Shown one piece after another: positions 45,843 through 54,223 of a DNA stretch of 64,000 nt. The notes beneath the pieces are model-generated. The model was given only the letters and a program-made list of their open reading frames with translations, was not told where the DNA came from and searched no databases. Origin of the DNA: Saprospiraceae bacterium (GTDB lineage: Bacteria; Bacteroidota; Bacteroidia; Chitinophagales; Saprospiraceae); NCBI GenBank assembly GCA_029212405.1, contig JARGNR010000014.1, forward strand, positions 1 through 64,000, given 5' to 3'. The first letter of the stretch is position 1, and each line of letters opens with the position of its first letter. The translations under genes were made by a program, and so were the position numbers.

Positions 45843-47113
45843 ACTTCTAATTCTTTAAAAAGACGAGCAGTCTCTCTTTTATAAATACCAATTCCAGAGA
45901 GCATAGTTCCAATTACAGTTGCAATTAACCCAGGAATAAATCCTATGAAAAACATATACGGAAGTACTTTTGCCCTCAATACGGATGGCATTAACATGGA
46001 AGAATTTTCTAAATATTCACTTGCATCAATGCCTACAATTTGTAAATAATATGCTCCTGCTAAACCAATGCATGTGCCAACAATAGAACCAATTAGGCCA
46101 ATCAATATTGCTTCAAAAATAAGGGCTCTATAAATGTGCCCTTTGGATTCTCCCAAAGCCAATCGTATTCCAAATTCTTGATATCTTCTCAATCCTCCTA
46201 ATAGTCCTGTGTTCCATAGTACAATGGACATGGCAAATACAAATATGAAAATAAATATGCCTGACATAAAATTGGAATAGTCCAACATCTCTCCCAGATT
46301 ATTCTGCGCTCTCAAGGGCATCATAATGGGAGAAAATTCGTCTTGGTCATCCATAAATCGGGCGTTAAATTCTGCAGCCATGATTTGTGTTTCTTGGTCA
46401 TCATATACATTGAGCTTTGAAAACCCCACGATTTCCCCCGTTCCATCTTCCATATCCAACATTTCCTGGGCATCCTTGATGTCAATGATTAATATCCCCC
46501 GATCCATGGCTCCAGCTCCAAAACGTATAGTTCCACATACTTGATAATTTTTAAATGTCATACTCCCTTCCATGGTTGTTCCAAAAAAGGTAAATACATC
46601 TCCAATTTTCAGATCCAGTTTTTCATAGAAATCATGTCCAATAATAGCTTCTCCTGATTTTTTGGGCATCTTCCCTTGGACTAAAGAGGTCTCGATATTC
46701 ATTCGTTGGGCCTCTTTGCTGTTTTCATCCAGCAGATTGATGGCAATTCCTGCTGCAGGACCTTGGCCTTTTGATATGCCTTCTTCGTCAGGTACATCGA
46801 TCAATCCACCAAATTTGATTCGACTTTCCCATTCCATTTGTGGATATTCTGTATCCAATGTATTCTTCAAGGCCTCTACACCCAATAGGGCTAAATCATT
46901 AGGAAGTTGATCTTTATTTTCGGCATAGGATCGGGACATGATTTTTACGTGCCCAGTTTCAAAACGCGCATTTTGATCAATCATATCCCCAAATGCTCCT
47001 TTCATGTAGGCACTTAATACCACGGTCAGGGCAACACCTATGGCTACCACAGCAATGGGTAATATGCTTCGACTCTTGTCTCTTAATATGCCTTTTAATA
47101 AAAATCGAATCAT
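45839..47113 (-). CDS. ABC transporter permease, FtsX/LolE-like (second)
   Basis: A 424-residue MacB/LolCE-type permease. It has one transmembrane helix near the N-terminus (about 18-38), a periplasmic domain of about 230 residues, and three further helices (about 290-420), with the conserved coupling segment RRYQEFGIRLALGESKGHI, cited in part (EFGIRLALGESKGHI). Four-base overlaps link it both to the upstream permease and to the downstream LolA-like gene. Together with the paralogous permease it would form the transmembrane part of a heterodimeric exporter that acts on substrates at the outer face of the inner membrane. Confidence 0.88.
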   Translation of the reverse strand: MIRFLLKGILRDKSRSILPIAVVAIGVALTVVLSAYMKGAFGDMIDQNARFETGHVKIMSRSYAENKDQLPNDLALLGVEALKNTLDTEYPQMEWESRIKFGGLIDVPDEEGISKGQGPAAGIAINLLDENSKEAQRMNIETSLVQGKMPKKSGEAIIGHDFYEKLDLKIGDVFTFFGTTMEGSMTFKNYQVCGTIRFGAGAMDRGILIIDIKDAQEMLDMEDGTGEIVGFSKLNVYDDQETQIMAAEFNARFMDDQDEFSPIMMPLRAQNNLGEMLDYSNFMSGIFIFIFVFAMSIVLWNTGLLGGLRRYQEFGIRLALGESKGHIYRALIFEAILIGLIGSIVGTCIGLAGAYYLQIVGIDASEYLENSSMLMPSVLRAKVLPYMFFIGFIPGLIATVIGTMLSGIGIYKRETARLFKELEV

Positions 47114-48267
47114 TGCATTTTTCCTTTTAAAGCAAGCACTGGATTCATTTTAGCAATTTTCCGCGCTGGTAAATAACTCACCACAGCAGCAGAAACAACC
47201 ACTAAAAGAATTGTAGTCAATATCAATTGTATGCCAAATGAAGGGAATAGTCTAGTTGGAAATGATACGCCCATATCCTGGTAAAAATCTGGAAACGAAA
47301 TACCCGAAGTATGTAAGTACCAAAACAAAGGCAGTCCAAAGATACATCCAACAATCATTGCAAATAGACTGTACATGGTTCCTTCTACCGTAAATAAGCC
47401 AACCACCTGAGATCTAGTCATCCCCAAGGCAATGTAGGTACCGATTTCTTTCTGTCGTCGAAATACAGAAAGCACTTGGGTATCAAAAATGGCAAGCAGG
47501 GCAATGGCAAGGAGCAATAAATACATAAATGATGTACTGATTTTCTCCATTTCCATAAGTTTATAAAAATCACTGAGAAGGTCATCTTTAGTTTTGTAGT
47601 TCCAACCTTCAAGAGAGGATGGTGTATAATTCTCATTAGCAACATAGTAGCTTGCATGATTTTCCAACCCTGTCATTTCCCACAGTTTTTGAATTGGAAT
47701 CCAGACTTGTCCTTTATCTACAGTGATTACATTCGTGCTGAAGATTTTTACGATAGTAACATTTGCTGCATCAAACGTGCCTCCTTTATCTCTCCAGCGT
47801 AATAAGATTTCATCCCCTTCTTTTATGTCGATAGAGGTAGCCATGTTTTTACCTATTATTGCTGGGATTTTCGTGTTTGAAGATGTAAAACTCGCTGTGG
47901 GAAGCTCCAATAAATTTTGCTGTCCATCAATGCCTTTCAACGCAACAGATAGCATTCTTCCTTCTGGATACAAGGAGGCTTGTCGCACCAAAACAGGAAA
48001 AAGATCGACTTGTTGTTCCTGAGTTAATCTTCCATGACCATCAAGAATAGAGAAAGGATCATATGGATCATACCCATTGTGAACCAAATGACCCGCACCC
48101 AGCTCCCATTCTATATTATCTCGTATTGCTTGGTGATTCCATCCTTCCAAAAAACCACGGAAAAAGATGATAATAATAAATGAAAGTGCCAATACACCGA
48201 CGTTGAGCCAAGTCCTCAAACCAGCACCAATTAAATTTTTATATGCGAGTTGAAAAGCTAGTTTCAT
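47110..48267 (-). CDS. ABC transporter permease, FtsX/LolC-like (first)
   Basis: A 385-residue permease with the same plan as its downstream neighbour: an N-terminal helix (about 20-40), a periplasmic domain and three C-terminal helices starting near 245. The coupling motif is FRRQKEIGTYIALGMTRSQV, cited in part (QKEIGTYIALGMTRSQ), followed by YLPARKIAKMNPVLALKGK at the end, the standard FtsX-family tail. The start overlaps the ATPase stop by four bases. The two permeases probably pair with the ATPase in a LolCDE- or MacB-like complex. Confidence 0.88.
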   Translation of the reverse strand: MKLAFQLAYKNLIGAGLRTWLNVGVLALSFIIIIFFRGFLEGWNHQAIRDNIEWELGAGHLVHNGYDPYDPFSILDGHGRLTQEQQVDLFPVLVRQASLYPEGRMLSVALKGIDGQQNLLELPTASFTSSNTKIPAIIGKNMATSIDIKEGDEILLRWRDKGGTFDAANVTIVKIFSTNVITVDKGQVWIPIQKLWEMTGLENHASYYVANENYTPSSLEGWNYKTKDDLLSDFYKLMEMEKISTSFMYLLLLAIALLAIFDTQVLSVFRRQKEIGTYIALGMTRSQVVGLFTVEGTMYSLFAMIVGCIFGLPLFWYLHTSGISFPDFYQDMGVSFPTRLFPSFGIQLILTTILLVVVSAAVVSYLPARKIAKMNPVLALKGKMQ

Positions 48268-48974
48268 GGTGCGTGGTTGACATTAATAATTTCATCTTCT
48301 TCAACCATTCCGTCCCTGAGATGAATAATTCGATCCAAGTAACCCATTACTTTTTCATCATGTGTCGAAAATATAAATGTAGTACCCAGTTCTTTATTCA
48401 TTTGTTTCATCGTTTTCAGAATAGCGTGAGCGTTGGCCGCATCTAGATTAGCTGAGGGTTCATCTGCAATAATAATTTCAGGATTTTTCACCATTGCTCT
48501 TGCGATAGCTACACGCTGTCCTTCTCCTCCTGAAAGTTTGTCTGGTTTTTTATTGGCCATCGAAGATAAACCCACCCATTCCAAAGCGTCATTGACCATT
48601 TTTTTACGTTTTTCAGAGGGAATATTTTGGAGTAAAAGCGCAAATTCTACATTTTCAAATACAGTATATACGGGAAGCAAATTGTATACTTGAAATATGA
48701 AACCAATGTGTTTATTTCTTAACAAGGCGGATTCTTTATGAGATAATTTCGATATTTGTTTTCCCAGAACAATAGCTTCTCCTTCTGTTGGTGAATCCAA
48801 TGATCCAATAATGTTAAGTAGGGTTGTTTTGCCAGAACCACTAGGACCAACTAAGCCAGAAAATTCTCCCTTAAAAAATTCAAGATTTATATTTTTAAGC
48901 GCAGTAAACTCTCCTTCTCCAACGGGGAATCGTTTGGTTAGATTATTGATTTTTATAATAGTTTCTTGGTTCAT
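48264..48974 (-). CDS. ABC transporter ATPase, LolD/MacB-like
   Basis: A 236-residue ATPase. Walker A GPSGSGKT is at 43-50, the signature LSGGE at 147-151, Walker B ends IIADEP with catalytic E172, and the switch His lies in FSTHDEKV. The sequence around [16 protein letters not shown] is typical of the LolD/MacB/FtsE group that drives FtsX-type permeases. It starts 12 bases after the outer-membrane barrel gene and overlaps the next permease by four bases. Confidence 0.92.
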   Translation of the reverse strand: MNQETIIKINNLTKRFPVGEGEFTALKNINLEFFKGEFSGLVGPSGSGKTTLLNIIGSLDSPTEGEAIVLGKQISKLSHKESALLRNKHIGFIFQVYNLLPVYTVFENVEFALLLQNIPSEKRKKMVNDALEWVGLSSMANKKPDKLSGGEGQRVAIARAMVKNPEIIIADEPSANLDAANAHAILKTMKQMNKELGTTFIFSTHDEKVMGYLDRIIHLRDGMVEEDEIINVNHAP

Positions 48975-48986
48975 ATTTTCATAGTA

Positions 48987-50141
48987 TTAATGATTATAGA
49001 CCAACATAAATCTGATTCCAGGACCAGTAAATTGATTGACCAAATCATTTTGTTGAAAACCTACAGCCGTTGCAGGGTTGTAATATCCCATAATATAGCT
49101 TGAAAAAGTGTCAAATTCATGCGTGTAGATCATGTTTAATATAAAATCTTTTGAATCCCAATTGTACAATACGACCGCATTCAATGCATCAAATAGACCT
49201 AGTGGGTAGGAAGTTGTTGTACCCGTCAAATGCGTTGTGTTTTCAAAACCCAATACAGATTGATCAGTTGCGATCATAAGATGTTCAAGGATAAGATTCA
49301 AACCATTACCAACTGCAAAGGTATAATCGGCCCCCAAATTCACCATGGTTTGATTGGTAAGAAGATTAAGATCTTTTCTTTTGTGTACCAATACTGTTTC
49401 AAACCACAGTCCTATAGTTAGGTCCCATTTACCGTCTAAAGCCAATCGATGTTCAGGAATCTTTTCAAATTGAGGAACGAAATCCAAATGAGTGGAATTG
49501 GCAGTACGATAATGGTAAGATAATGCAATTTCTCCCTTTGCTGTAGGATGCTGATAGCGACCTCCGAATTCGGGAACTTTTGAATTAGTTTCAATGGCAT
49601 CAAACCCTCTAGTCTTGGAGTTTCCGATTAATCCCCAAACCCAAATATTGGCATTATTAAGAAAATAATATCGGCCGAGGGCTCCATATACACCATTGGT
49701 CAATTGAAGTGGATCTCGAGGATCAATTTGATTAAACCACTGCAAAGGACGAAGCAACCGGGCTGCACCAAAATCTATTTTTTGAAGACCTATGCGGAGT
49801 TCAAATTGCCGTGTAGAATATCTAGTCCAAAATCTATATGGCTGAATCGATGCGTCTGACACTTCATTATTAAAAGGAGAAAAAAGTGTATTCGCCCAAA
49901 CATTAAGTGCTGCTTCAAAATCTATTTTGGATGCCTTTGCAGAATCTCTTGCAATGTCAACACTAAATTTAGGAATATACCGAGTGCCCAAAAATCCTTC
50001 TAAATCAGAATCAGGGGAATAACTACCGATTAAAGAAAGCTGACCATCAAATTCAGTATTTGTCTGTGCACAAATGAAAAAAGGAAGAATAAATAAGCCT
50101 ATGAAGAACATTCCTCTACATATGTACAATTGACATTTCAT
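48987..50141 (-). CDS. Outer-membrane beta-barrel (porin-like) protein of the ABC operon
   Basis: A 384-residue protein with a signal peptide ending FICAQ. The mature chain consists of alternating amphipathic strands joined by short turns (FWTRYSTRQFELRIGLQKI, cited in part: STRQFELRIGLQKI; GEIALSYHYRT; KWDLTIGLWFETVLVH) and ends RFMLVYNH, a reasonable barrel closing strand. It is a likely outer-membrane partner of the LolA-like protein and the ABC complex encoded next to it. It lies 9 bases after the second ppk2 gene and 12 before the ATPase, so it is clearly in the operon. No closer family assignment is possible by eye. Confidence 0.75.
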   Translation of the reverse strand: MKCQLYICRGMFFIGLFILPFFICAQTNTEFDGQLSLIGSYSPDSDLEGFLGTRYIPKFSVDIARDSAKASKIDFEAALNVWANTLFSPFNNEVSDASIQPYRFWTRYSTRQFELRIGLQKIDFGAARLLRPLQWFNQIDPRDPLQLTNGVYGALGRYYFLNNANIWVWGLIGNSKTRGFDAIETNSKVPEFGGRYQHPTAKGEIALSYHYRTANSTHLDFVPQFEKIPEHRLALDGKWDLTIGLWFETVLVHKRKDLNLLTNQTMVNLGADYTFAVGNGLNLILEHLMIATDQSVLGFENTTHLTGTTTSYPLGLFDALNAVVLYNWDSKDFILNMIYTHEFDTFSSYIMGYYNPATAVGFQQNDLVNQFTGPGIRFMLVYNH

Positions 50142-50150
50142 TGAATCTGT

Positions 50151-50924
50151 TTATTCATAAGGAACTTTGTCTAACACAAGTTTAATAGCTTCCATTCGAG
50201 CATTAGATTTCTTATTGGCATCAATTATATACCAAGGGGCATATGCTGTATTTGTGGATTCAAACATTTTTTGCTTGTAGTCGCTGTAGTCATCCCAAAG
50301 ATCTTGTGCTTTTTCATCAATTTTGGTCATTTTCCAACGTTTTAATGGTGTACTCATTATGTCCTTAAAACGTTTGGCTTGTTCTTCCTTGGTAATAGAA
50401 AAGTAGAGTTTCAAAAGGTGGGTATCTGATTGAATCAACATTTTTTCAAATTCATTTACCTGTTTCATAAAGATCTCATATTCTTTGGGAGTACAAAACC
50501 CATTTACCGGTTCTACTACAGCTCTATTGTACCAACTTCTATCAAAGAAAACAATTTCTCCTGGTTTTGGCAACTCATTGATATACCTTTGGAAAAACCA
50601 CTGTTTTCGTTCATCATGAGTAGGTACATTCAATGCCACTATTCTAAAATGTCGAGGGTTAATATACTCAGTAATTCTTCTGATTGCACCAGTTTTACCA
50701 GCGGCATCTCTTCCTTCAAATAAGACGACTACCTTTTTTTCTTTCTGAATCACCCAATTTTGCAACTTGATTAGTTTTTCTTGCTGCTTCTTTAGTTCGA
50801 CGATATACTTAGTATCTTCTAATACCTTGTCTAAATTGAACTTTTTATTTTTTAAAGCGGTATGCAATCCTATTTTAGAATTCAATAAATCCACTTCTTC
50901 TTTAGTTAATTTTCTATGGCTCAT
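50151..50924 (-). CDS. ppk2: Polyphosphate kinase 2 family protein (copy b)
   Basis: A 257-residue P-loop kinase of the PPK2 family, which transfers phosphate between polyphosphate and nucleoside (di/mono)phosphates. Walker A is GRDAAGKTG at 71-79, the lid/catalytic segment is FFDRSWYNRAVVEPVNGF, and SITKEEQAKRF and PLKRWKMT are conserved, typical of the one-domain class I form. It is shorter at the N-terminus than its neighbour. Starting 9 bases after the other ppk2 gene and ending 9 bases before the barrel gene, it lies within the operon. The two copies have clearly diverged, so they may differ in substrate. Confidence 0.92.
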   Translation of the reverse strand: MSHRKLTKEEVDLLNSKIGLHTALKNKKFNLDKVLEDTKYIVELKKQQEKLIKLQNWVIQKEKKVVVLFEGRDAAGKTGAIRRITEYINPRHFRIVALNVPTHDERKQWFFQRYINELPKPGEIVFFDRSWYNRAVVEPVNGFCTPKEYEIFMKQVNEFEKMLIQSDTHLLKLYFSITKEEQAKRFKDIMSTPLKRWKMTKIDEKAQDLWDDYSDYKQKMFESTNTAYAPWYIIDANKKSNARMEAIKLVLDKVPYE

Positions 50925-50933
50925 GTTCTTTTT

Positions 50934-51806
50934 TTAAATGTCGATTTGAATAGCACTTCTATGGTATCTCATTATGATATTAGGGTCGGGCAGCAGAGAG
51001 ACCCCTGAAGCACCTTTACCTTCATATTCAAATTGCGATAGTACATAACGCATACTTTCCATTCTTGCCTTTTTCTTATCGTTGGTTTTAACAATGATCC
51101 AAGGGCTAAAATTGGTATGCGTCTTACTAAACATTTGTTCTTTAAAATGGGTATATCGATCCCACATTTCTTGACCTTTCATATCGACTGGACTAAATTT
51201 CCATCGTTTTAAGGGGTTTCTTAATCGAGCATCAAATCTCTTTTTTTGTTCTTCTTTGGAGATAGAAAACCAGAACTTGATAATCTTCATATTGTCTTCG
51301 TATAAGAGGTGCTCGTACTCAGGAACTTGGACCATGAATTTTTCGTATTGCTGTTTTGAACAGAAGCCCATAACAGGTTCAACGACCGCTCTATTGTACC
51401 AGCTTCGGTCAAAAAATACAATCTCCCCCGCATTGGGCAATACTTTGATGTATCTTCTGAAGTACCATTGACCCATTTCTACTTCAGTAGGTTTAGTCAA
51501 GGCAACAACCCGTGATGTTCTTGGATTCAAATGTTCCTTAAATCGTTTGATGGATCCTCCTTTTCCTGCAGCATCTCGACCTTCAAAGATGACCGCTACT
51601 CGCATTTTATTTTCAGCGATCCACTTTTGAAGATTTACAAATTCCGATTGGAGTTTTTGAAGTTCGGCTTCATAACTAAGTTTATACAAAGTTTTAGAAA
51701 CATTAATTTTATTTTTTTTTGCAATTTCAAGCAAATCATCTCTAGTTTTTGCGCTGGTGAAGTGCTCAGATTTGAAATGCGAATGCTTACCTTTATTTTC
51801 AGACAT
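50934..51806 (-). CDS. ppk2: Polyphosphate kinase 2 family protein (copy a)
   Basis: A 290-residue PPK2-family kinase with Walker A GRDAAGKGG (76-84), FFDRSWYNRAVVEPVMGF in the catalytic region, and PLKRWKFSPVDMKG near 215. The C-terminal extension GKGASGVSLLPDP ending RYHRSAIQIDI is not present in copy b. It is the first gene of the seven-gene operon, with no same-strand gene within the next several kilobases upstream. Reaction direction (polyphosphate synthesis or nucleotide phosphorylation) cannot be told from sequence. Confidence 0.93.
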   Translation of the reverse strand: MSENKGKHSHFKSEHFTSAKTRDDLLEIAKKNKINVSKTLYKLSYEAELQKLQSEFVNLQKWIAENKMRVAVIFEGRDAAGKGGSIKRFKEHLNPRTSRVVALTKPTEVEMGQWYFRRYIKVLPNAGEIVFFDRSWYNRAVVEPVMGFCSKQQYEKFMVQVPEYEHLLYEDNMKIIKFWFSISKEEQKKRFDARLRNPLKRWKFSPVDMKGQEMWDRYTHFKEQMFSKTHTNFSPWIIVKTNDKKKARMESMRYVLSQFEYEGKGASGVSLLPDPNIIMRYHRSAIQIDI

Positions 51807-51963
51807 TTGAATTTAAACTTGAATTTTTTACAATAATTTTAGAGATTCAAGTTAAGAATTTAATGGAGCAATATGCTTCCGTAAGTAACTGATTTATATC
51901 ATTCTTGTAGATGATATTGATTGGCATAAAAGAAATGAAAATGTGGTAATAACAATAAGTACT

Positions 51964-52419
51964 ATGAATTTTACCTATTCAAGGTTTACGAGGGGATACT
52001 TTTCTACTTATCTAAAGTGGTTTGAAAATGAGTTAGTCAAAAATGCATTGTATGGTATTGACGAAGAATGGTTGGAGTATGTATTAAATGATGAAACAGG
52101 AATAGAATATGCCGTATTTTCCGAGCAGGAGATGCTTGCTGTTCTAGGAGTAAAATACCCTGATGCGGATAATCCTACATATGTCATTACAAATATTGTA
52201 GTCAATCCGAGTGTATTTGGGCAAGGCATTGGCTCATTAGTTTTGGAGGATTTGAACCAATTGTTTGTTTTAGAAAAGGGGGAACGTTGGGTCGCATTTG
52301 TAGAACCTAAAAATAAAATAGCGCAAATGTTTTTTGCTAAGAATGGATGGGAACTGTGGAATGGAACGAGTAAGGTGGATCAAATGTTGGAGTTTAGAAA
52401 AGAGGGAAATTTTAAATGA
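51964..52419 (+). CDS. GNAT-family acetyltransferase
   Basis: A 151-residue protein starting at the ATG at 51964 (MNFTYSRF); a GTG seven codons earlier is also in frame but less likely. ITNIVVNPSVFGQGIGSLVLEDLNQL, cited in part (VVNPSVFGQGIGSLVLEDL), contains the acetyl-CoA-binding Q/R-x-x-G-x-G/A loop, and FFAKNGWELW near the end is the typical final strand. The acceptor is unknown. It may be a protein, peptide or small-molecule amine. It stands alone on the plus strand opposite the ppk2 operon. Confidence 0.85.
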   Translation: MNFTYSRFTRGYFSTYLKWFENELVKNALYGIDEEWLEYVLNDETGIEYAVFSEQEMLAVLGVKYPDADNPTYVITNIVVNPSVFGQGIGSLVLEDLNQLFVLEKGERWVAFVEPKNKIAQMFFAKNGWELWNGTSKVDQMLEFRKEGNFK

Positions 52420-52528
52420 ATAATGAATAATGCAGAGCTGACTTCCTTGAAATAGTAGACAATAAGATTCGAGGAAAAGGAACATAGAAATGGAGTGATA
52501 AATTAGTTTAATTCTTTAATAATTGGAG

Positions 52529-53005
52529 ATGAATACAGAATTTCAGGAAGAGCAAAAATTTGATCAATGGTGGTTGCAGATATTTTTAGCAGCTGTGGGG
52601 GCATTGATGATCTACACGATTTATAAACAACTCATTTTAGGTTTGCCCGTTGGGGATAATCCAATTTCTGATTCTGGGTTGATTGTCATTGCTATCTTGG
52701 TGTTTCTTTTTATTGGGGGTGTGTATATAATGCGTTTGAACACCAAAATCTCAAAAAGTCAAATCGAGTTTTCTTTCTACCCCTTTGGTAAAAAGGTGGT
52801 AAAATGGGAAGAGGTCCAATCTGCAGAAGTCATTACCTATGGTTTTGTTGGGGGTTGGGGTATCCGATTAGGAACCAAGTATGGGGTAGTGTACAATGTA
52901 AAGGGCAATAAAGGACTTGCATTAACATTAGTGTCAGGAAAAAAGTATTTGATAGGTACACAAAAGTCAGAAGAGTTGGCAGCGTATTTAAATAGAATGA
53001 AGTAA
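52529..53005 (+). CDS. Two-helix membrane protein with PH-like tail
   Basis: A 158-residue protein starting at the ATG at 52529 (MNTEFQEEQ). Two transmembrane helices (about 14-36 and 49-71) are followed by a soluble domain of strands and one C-terminal helix (ISKSQIEFSFYPFGKKVVKW, EELAAYLNRM), a layout like bacterial PH-domain membrane proteins. No closer function can be given. It lies 35 bases before the sirtuin gene and on the same strand, so the two may be co-transcribed. Confidence 0.65.
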   Translation: MNTEFQEEQKFDQWWLQIFLAAVGALMIYTIYKQLILGLPVGDNPISDSGLIVIAILVFLFIGGVYIMRLNTKISKSQIEFSFYPFGKKVVKWEEVQSAEVITYGFVGGWGIRLGTKYGVVYNVKGNKGLALTLVSGKKYLIGTQKSEELAAYLNRMK

Positions 53006-53040
53006 AATAGTAAGAATACTGTATTGAAAACCACGAAATA

Positions 53041-53874
53041 ATGATAAACCAACAGATTGTAGATCAGCTTAGATTTTGTTTAGAAAAAGGAAAGAAGATA
53101 TCCTTTTTAGTAGGTGCTGGAATTTCTGCAGAAAGCGGAATTCCTACATTTAGAGGCAAAGATGGATACTGGATATCTGGATCAAAGAATTATAAAGCAG
53201 AGGAAATTGGCACTTATAAAATGTTTTCCACAGCATCCAGAGAGGTGTGGAAGTGGTTTTTATATAGAAAGTGCACGACCGAAAGAGCAAAACCAAACCA
53301 AAGTCATAGTATTCTAAAGGAATTGGAAGAGGTACTTGGAGATCAATTTGCGTTGATTTCGCAAAATGTGGATGGTTTGCATCGAAAGGCAGGCAGTTCA
53401 GACGAACGGACGTATCTCATTCATGGGGATTTTGATTTTGTTCGGTGTGGAGATGAATGCAGTAAAGAGTTGTACCCTTTTCCTAAAGAAATAAGTCTTA
53501 CCAATCGAAATAAGAATGTCATAACGGAACAAGAGTGGGCAGCACTTAGGTGTCCCAAATGTGGCGAAGATCTAAGACCCCATGTATTGTGGTTTGATGA
53601 ATATTACAATGAACGCTATTTCAAGTTGGACTCTGTATTAAAAATATCAAAACATACAGGCATTTTGTTTATAATTGGCACTTCGGGGGCGACCAATCTC
53701 CCACGTCAAGTGGCTCAGAATGTATTGGCCAAAGGGGGCATGGTTGTAGAAGTGAACATCAATGATAGTTATTTCAGTGATTTATTGGAACACAAAAAAA
53801 AGGGCGTTGTCATTCGTTCTAAGAGCAGCGTTTTTCTTACGGAATTGAAGGGGGTCGTATTGGCTTTGGTATAA
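53041..53874 (+). CDS. Sir2-family NAD-dependent protein deacylase
   Basis: A 277-residue sirtuin. The NAD-binding motif GAGISAESGIPTFRG is at 25-39, QNVDGLH near 103-109, the catalytic His in LIHGDFDF near 126, and the zinc site is formed by Cys pairs CGDEC (about 133-137) and CPKCG near 172-176. FIIGTSGATNLPR is the second NAD-binding loop; most sirtuins have a different triad here (GTS-x-x-V). The likely role is removal of acetyl or other acyl groups from lysines using NAD. Some bacterial sirtuins instead act in defence, but no partner gene is present. Confidence 0.92.
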   Translation: MINQQIVDQLRFCLEKGKKISFLVGAGISAESGIPTFRGKDGYWISGSKNYKAEEIGTYKMFSTASREVWKWFLYRKCTTERAKPNQSHSILKELEEVLGDQFALISQNVDGLHRKAGSSDERTYLIHGDFDFVRCGDECSKELYPFPKEISLTNRNKNVITEQEWAALRCPKCGEDLRPHVLWFDEYYNERYFKLDSVLKISKHTGILFIIGTSGATNLPRQVAQNVLAKGGMVVEVNINDSYFSDLLEHKKKGVVIRSKSSVFLTELKGVVLALV

Positions 53875-54223
53875 TTCCACCCTAGATTTTAGTTTTTGGA
53901 CTTAAAATAAACCGATTTCTATGTTCATCTTTGGGCGATATGAATCGGGCAAAAAAGCAATACAAAATGGCCTTGCGAATTAATCCTGATTTTCAAGTAG
54001 CTAAAGATAAGTTGGTAACCTCAGGAAAATGGGATAGATGAGCAGAGAAGGACCTTTATATTATTTTAGGGTCTTATCAATTTTTTATAATGCAAATGTT
54101 ATTTGTGGACGATTAAAGTTATAATTTTGATGCGGCTCATAGAATTAAAAGATTTGTTAAAATTTCTGTTACTTGAAATTATCTTTTTTTCAGAGCGTCA
54201 ATCAAAAAACACCACTATAAAAA
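53875..54223. other. Intergenic region with a TPR gene remnant
   Basis: The region between the sirtuin and the transglutaminase-like gene. It contains a 33-codon TPR fragment (listed separately) and otherwise AT-rich sequence with no clear gene. Confidence 0.55.
53940..54041 (+). pseudogene. Remnant of a tetratricopeptide-repeat gene
   Basis: Thirty-three codons from the ATG at 53940 to a TGA encode a chain containing AKKQYKMALRINPDF, a textbook TPR B-helix with its ALxxNP ending. In the same frame upstream, LGD completes the A-helix start. A single half-unit with no signal and no further repeats is not a viable protein, so it looks like the leftover of a deleted gene. Confidence 0.55.
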
